Shown here: positions 35,436 through 44,144 of the stretch, piece by piece
How the letters are laid out: each line of letters starts with the position of its first letter
Position numbering within the stretch: position 1 is the stretch's first letter
NCBI RefSeq assembly: GCF_002933855.1
Contig: NZ_BFAQ01000033.1
Coordinates: 1 to 51,526, forward strand
Direction: 5' to 3'
Length of the DNA: 51,526 nt
From: Vibrio penaeicida
Lineage (GTDB): Bacteria; Pseudomonadota; Gammaproteobacteria; Enterobacterales; Vibrionaceae
Translations under genes and position numbers: made by a program
Notes under the pieces: model-generated
Seen by the model: only the letters and a program-made list of their open reading frames with translations
Told to the model about the DNA's origin: nothing
Database searches by the model: none

Positions 35436-37313
35436 TTACAAATCACATACGTGCGACCAGCTGTTGTCGCTTCCTGGTACTGAACGTGTCCACCAAATTG
35501 CTTGGTAAACCGCACCATTGTGAACCAGTTTGTCACCAGCACCAGCGTGGTTTGGGTTACCTGCCCAATCAACTTGTGGCCAATCTGGGTAAACATTCAC
35601 ACCCGCAGCGTCACAAACAGCAGGATCAGGAATTGGCTCACCACCATTACAGCCAAGATCTAAGTATTCTTTAGCTGCTACTGCATTTACCAAGCCGTGA
35701 CCAGTGCGGTTGTCTTTACCAACGGCATCAATATCTGTTGCTGTTTTAGCAAGCGCTTTACGTACATCTGCAGCAGTACATTGTGGATGGTAGCTCCAAA
35801 CAAGTGCCGCGACACCAGCAACATGTGGCGTCGCCATTGATGTACCGTTGTAGTATTGGTAGTCCTCACCTTTCGTTACGCTAACCGTAATAGGCTGACC
35901 CACCGAACCCGCAAGTTCTTGACCAAGCGTACGGTCTACAGAAACAGAAACGATCGGTGCTTCGTTTTTCTCATCGACCAAGAATGGGTTTTGAAGCCCT
36001 GTCAGCTCAGTATTACTGTAAACAATTGCAGCCGATGCACCTGCACTATTACACGCTTTTACAGCATTGATTTCTGGGCGATAAGTGCCTTTTTGGTTTT
36101 CGATTCGCTCAACCAAACAGACTTTGTTTTTCATATCACCACAAACGTATTTGCCAGTGCTGATATCACACGCTGCTAAAGCGAGCGTCTGAGAGCCATC
36201 GATTGGGCTGGGAACGAATTTAGACAGCGCATTTTTGATATAGCGATTGTGTGGAACAATACCGCGAGCATAGAAACTTTGTCCGTTTAGCTGGATATCC
36301 GCCAAGATCCCTTCGCCCATAGTCACTGTAGACAACACAGATACACCTGGTGCAGACACTTCAACTTGATTTGTCGCTTGTGAGAAATCGGCATGGTCAA
36401 GAGCAGTATCCACTGCGGCTACGGAAACAACCGAGTCGTATGAAGCTGGGTAGCTGTGAGCAGTATTACCTGCGTTACCTGCCGCAGCAATGAGCAGAAC
36501 ACCGTTTTTCTGATGACGACTAAATGCGGCTTTTTCTGTTGCGTTTGAGCTCTTACCCCCCAAGCTCATGTTCACAACGTTTGCCCCGTTACTTGCACAA
36601 GTATCAACGGCTTTTACAAGATCGGAAGAATACGCCCACTTGCCATCTTTAAAGACTTTAACAATGTGCAAATTCACATTTTGATTGGGCATTACACCCA
36701 CAACACCTGCATTGTTTGCAATGGCTGCTATCGTACCTGCTACGTGTGTACCATGCGCGTTACCTGCACCGGGGATACTCCAATCACCAGTCCCTGTATC
36801 ATTGGTTCCTGTTACTTGGTTGGTCGCCAAATCGTTATGCGCAACATCGTATCCTGAATCGATAATACAAACAGTACGATTGCCTGCATTGGTATCGGCG
36901 AGCAAAGTAGCACCTACGGAGTCTTGTCCCCATGGAGTGACTTCACTGAGCAGGAATCTAGGCTCGTCAATTTCTACATATTCAACATCTAGATTTTGCT
37001 GAAGGGCTTTAAGGCTAGTGTCGCTTAATTCAACACTGTAGATTGAACGGTTGCCGATCTTATCGATCTGCTGTGCGTTAACACGATCCAATACAGACTC
37101 TTGAATCATTCGTGCGCCTGAAAACGGGCTTAGCCCATATTTTTCAGGGGTGCTTGAAAGGTCATTCTTAAACTTGACTAAATATTTTACTGGCAGCTCT
37201 GCCTCTGAATTACCACTAAATTCATCGGCTACAACATAGCTGGAAGTGAACATCGCCAAAGCCAACACTGTGGGTTTGAAAATCCCAATATTTTTCTTGT
37301 GTAACTTCATCAT
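35436..37313 (-). CDS. secreted subtilisin-like (S8) protease with chitin-binding-type C-terminus
   Basis: A 625-residue preproprotein. Residues 1-29 are a signal peptide; 40-120 an I9 propeptide; 125-550 the S8 catalytic domain with Asp152 (IDSGYD), His190 (HGTHVAGTI), Asn280 (AAAGN) and Ser492 (GTSMATPHVAG). A protease-associated-type insert lies at about 350-460 (KACNSAGASAAIVYSN). The last 60 residues are a CBM5/12-type domain (YPDWPQVDWAGN and AVYQAIWWTRSVPGSD), expected to bind chitin. It is therefore an extracellular protease that may act on chitin-associated protein. AAGGA precedes the tandem ATG codons. Confidence 0.93.
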   Translation of the reverse strand: MMKLHKKNIGIFKPTVLALAMFTSSYVVADEFSGNSEAELPVKYLVKFKNDLSSTPEKYGLSPFSGARMIQESVLDRVNAQQIDKIGNRSIYSVELSDTSLKALQQNLDVEYVEIDEPRFLLSEVTPWGQDSVGATLLADTNAGNRTVCIIDSGYDVAHNDLATNQVTGTNDTGTGDWSIPGAGNAHGTHVAGTIAAIANNAGVVGVMPNQNVNLHIVKVFKDGKWAYSSDLVKAVDTCASNGANVVNMSLGGKSSNATEKAAFSRHQKNGVLLIAAAGNAGNTAHSYPASYDSVVSVAAVDTALDHADFSQATNQVEVSAPGVSVLSTVTMGEGILADIQLNGQSFYARGIVPHNRYIKNALSKFVPSPIDGSQTLALAACDISTGKYVCGDMKNKVCLVERIENQKGTYRPEINAVKACNSAGASAAIVYSNTELTGLQNPFLVDEKNEAPIVSVSVDRTLGQELAGSVGQPITVSVTKGEDYQYYNGTSMATPHVAGVAALVWSYHPQCTAADVRKALAKTATDIDAVGKDNRTGHGLVNAVAAKEYLDLGCNGGEPIPDPAVCDAAGVNVYPDWPQVDWAGNPNHAGAGDKLVHNGAVYQAIWWTRSVPGSDNSWSHVCDL

Positions 37314-37668
37314 TTACTCATTTCCTTAATAATAAGCATTTATGCAAATCGCTCTTGAAGGCGTCCTATAAGATGCTTTCCAAAAGCTGACCCGCTATAA
37401 GTCAACGCTTACAATTTGAGCAAATAATTTATAAATTTAAATTTAGTGCAATGGATTGCACTCACACTTCCAACATTTTGAGTTAACATCAAAAAATTAA
37501 ACAGAATACCTTATAATTCAATATGTTAATAGTAACATTCTGCTTATACATTCAGTTTCACCACATAAAACCATGCAACTAAGATGGATTAATTAGAATC
37601 AAAACGATCAAATAGAAACCACAAACCAATCAAACAAACCACAAACTGATCGCAAGATGGTCAACACC
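37314..37668. other. promoter region of the subtilase, very AT-rich
   Basis: About 355 bases without a gene. AAACCACAAAC occurs twice in the 37610-37650 part, 20 bases apart. No terminator with a T-run is evident for the sigma-54 activator, which ends at 37669 and is transcribed towards this stretch. Confidence 0.4.
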
Positions 37669-39564
37669 TCATTTTAAGCCACTTTCCCTTAGGCGTTTAT
37701 ATAACGTATTTCGGCTAATATTTAGCTCTTTCGCGGTTTTAGAAATATTGCGATTCATCCGTTCATAAGCTTCCAACCAATCTTCTTTTTCTTTGAGTTC
37801 ATTTTCGGCGATTAACTCATTGTGCGGTGCAACAAATGGACGAATATTCGACTCTTGAGGTGGGTTGATATGTACATCAGACAAGAAGTCATCTGGCAGG
37901 TCATCAATTTGTATGGCATCAGGCTCTGCCATAGCAAGGGCGATCTGAATCACACTCACCATTTGCCGAATGTTGCCCGGCCAAGGATGAGATTTAAACA
38001 AAGAGAGCACTTCCATTGAAATCTGCCCAGGTTGTTCGTTGGAAGAGAATTTACTCAGTAGGTATTGGACTAACGCGTCTTTATCTGTTCGCTCACGCAG
38101 TGGTGGCAAAGTAATGTTTAGCCCCGAAACTCGATAGTATAAGTCTTGGCGAAATTTTCCTGCTTCCACATCTTGTTTGAGATGTCGGTTGGTGGCAGAC
38201 ACCAGCTTGAAATCGACGGGATAAGATGTGGTTGAACCAAGGGGAGTCACTTTTCTTTCTTGGAGAACACGTAACAAGCGAGCTTGCACATTGAGCGGCA
38301 TATCTCCGAGTTCGTCTAAGAACAGGGTGCCTTTATCGGCTTTTCGAATCAGCCCGATATACCCTTTTGTGTGCGCCCCCGTAAACGCGCCTTTTTCGTA
38401 GCCGAACAATTCGGATTCAACCAATTCAGAAGGGATCGCCGCGCAGTTTACTGCAATTAACGGGGCACTCGCCCGCTCACTAGAAAGATGAAGCGCGTTT
38501 ACAAACACTTCTTTACCTACACCTGTTTCACCATTAATCAAAATAGGAATGTCGGTGTTCAGGATCTTGCTGGATTGAGTGATTGCTTTCGACAACCTTG
38601 GGTCGCCCATGTTTAGACGATCCAAGTCCAATACATCGTCTTTCGCGACGCCTTTAACGGAGGATGGTTTAGGTACGTTGCGAAAATCCAACGAACGACC
38701 TTTTGGGATCTTGGGTGGCATCACGATGCCATGAAAGTTGAAATTGTGCTTTGAGCGCAAAACCAGTGGAGTATAAGCAGGGTGAGCAAGCAATTGATCC
38801 ATTCGAACATCGAATAATTGATCGAGATTTTGCAGCGCTAAGTCACAACCGAGCACAACTTCTGCACGTCGGTTTGCCGACACGATTGTCCCTTGCTCAT
38901 TGAATACCAAGAGTGAAGACCATTGACTATCAATGTTCTCTTCACTGGTGTTGAACCAAAACAAAAAATGATCAGAGTTAAAGCGCGACACGATCAACTG
39001 ATTTTCGATAGCTTGTGACATCAGTTTTACCATGCCAAGCGTATGGGCTGTGGGCATGTAGGTATCACTGGAAATCGACAGCACTCCAGTCATGCGTCTT
39101 TCAGCATCAAACAGAGGCGCAGCCGACCCAGTCATAAAACGATTTGATGCGAGGAAGTGTTCATCATGAAAGACTTGAACAATAGAACCTGTTTCCAGTG
39201 CCGTGCCTATCGCATTCGTCCCAATAAGCCCTTCTTGCCAATGAACACCATGATCAAACACATGAGGCTGGTTCTCTTGGAAGAAGCGCTGCTCCCCCCA
39301 ACTACTGAGCACTTGCCCCGTCGTGTCCGCCAACATCACTAGACAATTACTGTTGGACAGAAGGTTGTCATAAAAAGGCAGCACTTTTTGCTGCGTCGTT
39401 TGCAGCAGCCCATGGTGTTTATCCAGCGAGAGACCAAAGTCTGATTCGCTGCTCATTTCTATTTGTGGGGTGCTGGTATGCGCCAGCCCAGCATCGCGGC
39501 AACGTCGCCACGAGCTCTCTATGATCGACTGATGGGAACGATCATTGTTTTTATATTCGTCCAT
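37669..39564 (-). CDS. sigma-54-dependent activator, AcoR type
   Basis: A 631-residue regulator starting at MDEYKNNDRS (39564), preferred over an in-frame upstream start that adds 15 hydrophobic residues. Order: AcoR-like N-terminus (IIESSWRRCRDAG), a GAF domain (about 65-190, WQEGLIGTNAIGTAL and GSAAPLFDAERRMTG), an AAA+ domain (about 330-560) with Walker A GETGVGKE and the sigma-54 contact loop GAFTGA, and a Fis-type HTH at the end (ISKTAKELNISRNTLYKRLR). It activates sigma-54 RNA polymerase in response to a small molecule. It is divergent from the glycerol ABC operon and very probably controls it. Confidence 0.9.
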   Translation of the reverse strand: MDEYKNNDRSHQSIIESSWRRCRDAGLAHTSTPQIEMSSESDFGLSLDKHHGLLQTTQQKVLPFYDNLLSNSNCLVMLADTTGQVLSSWGEQRFFQENQPHVFDHGVHWQEGLIGTNAIGTALETGSIVQVFHDEHFLASNRFMTGSAAPLFDAERRMTGVLSISSDTYMPTAHTLGMVKLMSQAIENQLIVSRFNSDHFLFWFNTSEENIDSQWSSLLVFNEQGTIVSANRRAEVVLGCDLALQNLDQLFDVRMDQLLAHPAYTPLVLRSKHNFNFHGIVMPPKIPKGRSLDFRNVPKPSSVKGVAKDDVLDLDRLNMGDPRLSKAITQSSKILNTDIPILINGETGVGKEVFVNALHLSSERASAPLIAVNCAAIPSELVESELFGYEKGAFTGAHTKGYIGLIRKADKGTLFLDELGDMPLNVQARLLRVLQERKVTPLGSTTSYPVDFKLVSATNRHLKQDVEAGKFRQDLYYRVSGLNITLPPLRERTDKDALVQYLLSKFSSNEQPGQISMEVLSLFKSHPWPGNIRQMVSVIQIALAMAEPDAIQIDDLPDDFLSDVHINPPQESNIRPFVAPHNELIAENELKEKEDWLEAYERMNRNISKTAKELNISRNTLYKRLRESGLK

Positions 39565-39610
39565 GAAATCCACATATACAGCTAAGCAAAAGCTCGAAAG
39601 TGCGAGCAAA

Positions 39611-39630
39611 AATGTTCGAAAACGAAAGTA
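39611..39630. promoter_or_regulatory. GlpR-like operator upstream of the sigma-54 activator gene
   Basis: AATGTTCGAAAACGAAAGTA matches the E. coli GlpR consensus WATKYTCGWTAWCGAMCATW at 17 of 20 positions by eye. It starts 47 bases before the activator start codon, so it could link activator synthesis to glycerol-3-phosphate. Confidence 0.5.
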
Positions 39631-39631
39631 A

Positions 39632-39681
39632 TGTTCAATCAGTGTTCAACTCAAATTAGCACAAACTGAACACTTTGAACA
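39632..39681 (+). promoter_or_regulatory. enhancer-like half-site array for the sigma-54 activator
   Basis: Two TGTTCA copies (39632-39637, 39643-39648; 11 bases apart) face two TGAACA copies (39667-39672, 39676-39681; 9 bases apart). The array lies about 160-210 bases upstream of the -12 element, a usual enhancer distance. Confidence 0.65.
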
Positions 39682-39824
39682 CATTTCGTTAACAAATGTG
39701 ATCTTGCGCTGTTAACACTAAAATCCGCTAAATCTCATAAAGTTAAAGTGATAATTCTATTAATTCATTGTTTATTCAAGAGTTAAAGTGTTTAAAACGG
39801 TCAATATTTTCGTTTAACAACAAA

Positions 39825-39841
39825 TTGGCACATTTCTAGCA
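39825..39841 (+). promoter_or_regulatory. sigma-54 (-24/-12) promoter of the glycerol ABC operon
   Basis: TTGGCACATTTCTAGCA has GG (39827-39828) and GC (39839-39840) exactly 12 bases apart, as in the TGGCAC-N5-TTGC consensus. A start near 39851 would give a leader of about 60 bases. A GlpR-type half-site (CGAACATT, 39846-39853) overlaps the expected start. Confidence 0.75.
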
Positions 39842-39910
39842 ATAACGAACATTATCGAAAATTTTTTGTATCCAAGAATTAGACATAATTTCGAAGTTAA
39901 GGAGAACTTA

Positions 39911-40999
39911 GTGTCATTAACACTTGAGCAGGTAAGCAAAATTGTGGACAACGAAGTCCACATCAATGAAGCCAGCCTCACGTTTGAACCGGGGTCGTTT
40001 AACGTCCTGTTGGGGAGAACGCTCGCAGGTAAAACTTCATTGATGCGATTAATCGCTGGGTTGGATAAGCCCACATCCGGAAGAATTCTGGTCAATGGTG
40101 TCGACGTAACAGGCATGCCTGTACGTGAGCGCAATATTTCTATGGTATACCAGCAATTCATTAACTACCCCAATCTAACCGTATTTGAGAACATCGCTTC
40201 ACCTTTACGTTTGGCTGGCATGGCGGAGAAGGAAATTCAGGAACGTGTTCACGCCACCGCCGATATGCTGCGCATTACCGATTTCTTAAAACGAGTGCCG
40301 TTAGAGCTTTCAGGGGGTCAACAGCAGCGTACCGCTATGGCAAGAGCTTTGGTGAAAGACGCCGAGATCATTTTATTTGATGAACCCTTAGTCAACCTAG
40401 ACTACAAATTGCGCGAAGAACTGCGCCAAGAGATGCGGGAACTTTTCCAAACTCGCCATACCATTGCAATTTATGCCACGACAGAACCAAACGAAGCGCT
40501 TGCGCTAGGTGGAACCACCACAATTCTGCATGAAGGCAGCGTGGTGCAATCGGGTAACACTGCAGAGGTTTATCACAAGCCTAGCTCGGTAGAATCCGCA
40601 ACCTTGTTCAGCGAGCCACCTATTAACCTTATGCCTGGCAAAGTCACCGACAGCGAAGTGTGTTTTGACGAGAAAGCCCATTTCCCACTTAACCAGTCTT
40701 TAAAGCATCTTGGACAAGGTGAGTATATTTTTGGTATTCGCCCAAGCCATCTCAGCTTATTGCCTAAAAACGATGACGATATCGAGCTGTCTGTTCAGGT
40801 AGAAGTCGCCGAGATCAGCGGATCGGAAACCTTCCTTCACGTGTGCAATAACCATTTTGAAATGGTGCTGCATTTACCCGGCGTACACAGTTATGACGTT
40901 GATGAATCCATCAAGATTTACATCCCTATTCATAAGTTTTACGTGTTCGGCATGGATGAAGAATTGATCCATGCCCCTAGTCATCATCTTCTGGGGTAA
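39911..40999 (+). CDS. glpS: glycerol ABC importer ATPase 1 (GlpS type)
   Basis: A 362-residue ATPase starting at a GTG behind AAGGAGAACTTA; an earlier TTG has no such support. Walker A is LLGRTLAGKTSL (G35-S43), the signature is canonical (LSGGQQQRTAMARAL) and Walker B is ILFDEPLVNLD. The switch-loop histidine is missing: the segment reads IYATTEPNEA, with Thr191 where histidine is usual. A TOBE-like C-terminal domain follows. It is the first gene of a six-gene operon matching Rhizobium leguminosarum glpSTPQUV, a glycerol importer. Confidence 0.88.
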   Translation: MSLTLEQVSKIVDNEVHINEASLTFEPGSFNVLLGRTLAGKTSLMRLIAGLDKPTSGRILVNGVDVTGMPVRERNISMVYQQFINYPNLTVFENIASPLRLAGMAEKEIQERVHATADMLRITDFLKRVPLELSGGQQQRTAMARALVKDAEIILFDEPLVNLDYKLREELRQEMRELFQTRHTIAIYATTEPNEALALGGTTTILHEGSVVQSGNTAEVYHKPSSVESATLFSEPPINLMPGKVTDSEVCFDEKAHFPLNQSLKHLGQGEYIFGIRPSHLSLLPKNDDDIELSVQVEVAEISGSETFLHVCNNHFEMVLHLPGVHSYDVDESIKIYIPIHKFYVFGMDEELIHAPSHHLLG

Positions 41000-41004
41000 T
41001 TGAA

Positions 41005-42108
41005 ATGGTTCAGATAACTCTAAATGCGTTAGCGCATACATACGACAAAAAGAAAGGACCGGATTCAACCTACGCGATCCAAGAAATGACGCACACTTGG
41101 CACCAAGGTGGCGCATTTGCCTTACTTGGCCCATCGGGTTGCGGTAAATCTACGTTGTTGAACATTATCTCTGGCTTGATGAGCCCATCCGACGGCGAAG
41201 TGCTGTTTGATGGTGTAAAGGTGAACGACATTCCACCGCAAGACAGAAACATCGCACAGGTTTTCCAGTTTCCGGTGATTTACGACACCATGTCGGTGTA
41301 CGACAACTTGGCATTCCCTCTTCGTAATATGAAAGTGAACAGCGCCAAAATTCACTCTAAAGTGACCGAAATAGCCGAGATCCTAGAACTCACCCCTGTT
41401 CTGAAAAAACGTGCTGAACACCTTACAGCCGATGAAAAACAAAAAGTATCCATGGGCCGCGGGCTAGTTCGGGATGATGTTTCTGCGATTCTGTTCGATG
41501 AGCCGCTCACGGTTATCGACCCACAATTGAAGTGGAAACTTCGCCGTAAGCTCAAGCAGATCCACCAGCAATTCAACATCACCATGGTTTACGTAACCCA
41601 TGATCAGCTCGAAGCCTCAACCTTTGCCGACAAAATTGCGGTGATGTACGAAGGGCAAATTGTGCAATTTGGTACACCACGGGAATTGTTCGAAAAACCC
41701 AACCATACGTTTGTGGGCTACTTCATTGGCAGCCCCGGCATGAATCTTATTGAGGTGATCCCAACAAAACATGGTGTGCGTTTCGACGACATTGACCTCC
41801 CGCTTTCTGCTTCCCTCAAAGAAAAGGTTCAAAGCGCCAACACCCATAACATCAAGATCGGTATTCGCCCTGAATTTGTGCATGTGTGGGAGAAAGAAAA
41901 CAGCTCCGCCATTAGAAGCGAGGTTTCCCATGTGGAAGACCTTGGAACTTACAAGATTCTTACGCTCAAAGTTGGTAATCAAGAAGTGAAAGCGCGGTTA
42001 CAAGAAGACCAGCCTGTACCTGTGAATGTCGCGTATATCAGCTTTCCGGAGCAATGGACCATGGTGTATTTGGATGAATTTTTAATTGGCGAGAGGGAAA
42101 ACTCATGA
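41005..42108 (+). CDS. glpT: glycerol ABC importer ATPase 2 (GlpT type)
   Basis: A 367-residue ATPase. Walker A LLGPSGCGKSTLL (G42-T50), Walker B ILFDEPLTVID and the switch histidine (His199, YVTHDQLEAS) are intact, but the ABC signature is degenerate: LTADEKQKVSMGRGLV instead of LSGGQ. It presumably pairs with the first ATPase, so one composite ATP site is canonical and the other is not. The name follows the rhizobial system and is unrelated to the E. coli glycerol-3-phosphate antiporter GlpT. It starts 5 bases after the first ATPase gene and overlaps the next gene by 4 bases. Confidence 0.88.
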   Translation: MVQITLNALAHTYDKKKGPDSTYAIQEMTHTWHQGGAFALLGPSGCGKSTLLNIISGLMSPSDGEVLFDGVKVNDIPPQDRNIAQVFQFPVIYDTMSVYDNLAFPLRNMKVNSAKIHSKVTEIAEILELTPVLKKRAEHLTADEKQKVSMGRGLVRDDVSAILFDEPLTVIDPQLKWKLRRKLKQIHQQFNITMVYVTHDQLEASTFADKIAVMYEGQIVQFGTPRELFEKPNHTFVGYFIGSPGMNLIEVIPTKHGVRFDDIDLPLSASLKEKVQSANTHNIKIGIRPEFVHVWEKENSSAIRSEVSHVEDLGTYKILTLKVGNQEVKARLQEDQPVPVNVAYISFPEQWTMVYLDEFLIGERENS

Positions 42109-42968
42109 ACAAGGTGAATAACAACAAAGCCTGGTTTTTAGTGTTGCCAGTATTCCTTCTGGTGGCTTTTAGTGCGGTCGTACCTTTAATGACGGTCGTG
42201 AACTATTCATTGCAGGATATTTTTGATGCCAATACCGCCTACTTTGTAGGAACAGAATGGTACAAAGAAATGCTGAACGACGAGCGTCTTCAAGGGGCTT
42301 TGTTTCGTCAGTTTGGATTTTCATTCGCCATTTTAATGATTGAAGTACCGCTTGGAATCATGGTGGCGCTAGCGATGCCAGCAAAAGGCAGAGGCTCAGT
42401 TTTTTGCTTAATCGTGCTAGCGCTACCCCTACTCATTCCACTTAATGTTGTGGGCACCATTTGGCAGATATTTGGCCGTGCCGATATCGGCTTGTTTGGG
42501 TGGGCACTCACCAGCCTAGGCGTCGACTACAACTACGCAGGGAATCCAGTTGATGCTTGGTTCACCGTGCTCCTTATGGATGTATGGCATTGGACATCAC
42601 TGATTGCGCTGCTTTGCTACTCAGGCTTACGCGCCATTCCAGATGCGTACTACCAAGCTGCACGTATCGATCGCGCTTCTAATTGGGCTATTTTCCGATT
42701 CATTCAGCTTCCGAAGCTCAAAAGCGTTCTGCTGATTGGTATTCTGATCCGCTTTATGGACAGCTTCATGATCTACACCGAACCGTTTGTTCTAACAGGT
42801 GGTGGTCCAGGTAACTCCACAACGTTTCTTAGCCAAGCACTCACTAAAATGGCCATTGGCCAGTTCGATATTGGTCCAGCTGCGGCGTTCTCCATTATCT
42901 ATTTCCTAATTATCTTGCTGGTGAGTTGGTTGTTCTACACCGCAATGACGCACACAGAGAACAAGTAG
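42105..42968 (+). CDS. glpP: glycerol ABC importer permease 1 (GlpP type)
   Basis: A 287-residue membrane protein with six helices of the MalF-like sugar permease type. The EAA loop is seen at AYYQAARIDRASNWAIFRFIQLPKLK, and LTGGGPGNSTTFLSQAL is also typical. Its ATGA start overlaps the stop of the preceding ATPase gene (translational coupling). With GlpQ it forms the membrane channel of the glycerol importer. Confidence 0.9.
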   Translation: MNKVNNNKAWFLVLPVFLLVAFSAVVPLMTVVNYSLQDIFDANTAYFVGTEWYKEMLNDERLQGALFRQFGFSFAILMIEVPLGIMVALAMPAKGRGSVFCLIVLALPLLIPLNVVGTIWQIFGRADIGLFGWALTSLGVDYNYAGNPVDAWFTVLLMDVWHWTSLIALLCYSGLRAIPDAYYQAARIDRASNWAIFRFIQLPKLKSVLLIGILIRFMDSFMIYTEPFVLTGGGPGNSTTFLSQALTKMAIGQFDIGPAAAFSIIYFLIILLVSWLFYTAMTHTENK

Positions 42969-42979
42969 AGGATTGAATC

Positions 42980-43780
42980 ATGACTAAATCAAAACTATTC
43001 GGCCTCATCGCATACGTAATATTTCTGCTGCTGCCGATTTATTGGTTGCTCAATATGTCGTTCAAAGAGAATCAGGAGATTCTGAGCGGTTTGAGCTTTT
43101 TCCCTGAAACTTGGACGTTTCGTAATTATCAGGTGATCTTTGAAGACCCAAGCTGGTACATGGGCTACATCAACTCCATCATCTACGTGGTGATGAATAT
43201 GTGTATCACGCTTGCCGTCGCCTTACCTGCTGCGTATGCGTTTTCACGCTATCGCTTTGTTGGCGATAAACACCTGTTTTTCTGGTTGCTGACCAACAGA
43301 ATGGCACCACCTGCGGTTTTCTTGTTGCCATTTTTCCAGCTGTATTCATCGGTTGGGCTGTTTGACACCCATATTGCCGTCGCACTCGCACACTGTCTGT
43401 TTAACGTGCCTTTGGCGGTTTGGATCCTTGAAGGGTTTATGTCGAGCGTACCTCGTGAAATTGATGAAACCGCCTACATAGACGGTTACACCTTCCCGAA
43501 ATTCTTCGTCAAGATTTTCTTACCTATGATTCGCTCGGGCATTGGGGTTTCCGCCTTCTTCTGCTTCATGTTCAGTTGGGTCGAGTTGCTCTTAGCAAGA
43601 ACGCTCACCTCGGTCGATGCCAAACCAATTTCTGCCGTAATGACCCGAACCGTCAGTGCCTCCGGTATTGATTGGGGCGTATTAGCTGCCGCGGGTGTGC
43701 TTACTATTCTGCCGGGCATCTTAGTAATTTGGTTTGTGCGTAACCACGTGGCGAAAGGCTTCGCCCTCGGACGAGTTTAA
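42980..43780 (+). CDS. glpQ: glycerol ABC importer permease 2 (GlpQ type)
   Basis: A 266-residue MalG-like membrane protein with six helices. The EAA loop is ETAYIDGYTFPKFFVKIFLPMI. AGAGGATTGAATC precedes the ATG. The name follows the rhizobial operon and is not the E. coli glycerophosphodiesterase. It lies 11 bases after glpP. Confidence 0.9.
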   Translation: MTKSKLFGLIAYVIFLLLPIYWLLNMSFKENQEILSGLSFFPETWTFRNYQVIFEDPSWYMGYINSIIYVVMNMCITLAVALPAAYAFSRYRFVGDKHLFFWLLTNRMAPPAVFLLPFFQLYSSVGLFDTHIAVALAHCLFNVPLAVWILEGFMSSVPREIDETAYIDGYTFPKFFVKIFLPMIRSGIGVSAFFCFMFSWVELLLARTLTSVDAKPISAVMTRTVSASGIDWGVLAAAGVLTILPGILVIWFVRNHVAKGFALGRV

Positions 43781-43791
43781 GGAGACACATC

Positions 43792-44064
43792 ATGAATTGG
43801 ATGGCATGGACTACTCCATCAGCACTGTTTTTTACAGGGATCGCTTTGATCCTTATCACTATGACAATTTTGGAAATCAAATACCCGTGTGTAGAGCGCA
43901 AAGGCTTTTTGCCTATTTCGACCACACGTGGCGACAGACTTTTTATTGGGTTACTGAGCGGAGCTTTCATTCATTTGGGGTTCGTTGGGCTTAGTGAAAT
44001 CAATATTTGGGTGCCTTTTACTGTCTCTGTAATTTGGCTATGTACCGTACTGAAATGGGGATGA
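43792..44064 (+). CDS. glpU: small membrane protein of the glycerol importer operon (GlpU type, DUF2160)
   Basis: A 90-residue protein with two or three membrane segments (ALFFTGIALILITMTILEI, then LFIGLLSGAFIHLGFVGLSE). The ERKGFLP...TRGDRLFIGL pattern and the place between permease and binding-protein genes match the DUF2160/GlpU protein of glycerol ABC operons. Its role is not known; it may help assembly. GGAGACACATC precedes the ATG. Confidence 0.85.
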   Translation: MNWMAWTTPSALFFTGIALILITMTILEIKYPCVERKGFLPISTTRGDRLFIGLLSGAFIHLGFVGLSEINIWVPFTVSVIWLCTVLKWG

Positions 44065-44144
44065 TGACGCGATAAGCATACGTAAAGGTATGTAAAAACA
44101 TAACGTTATAACGTGAAATATATAAATAACAGGAGTTATTAGTA

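Noticed and set aside
36685..37002. A 105-codon plus-strand reading frame inside the subtilase gene
   Set aside because: It is antisense to a gene with intact catalytic residues and has no ribosome-binding site.
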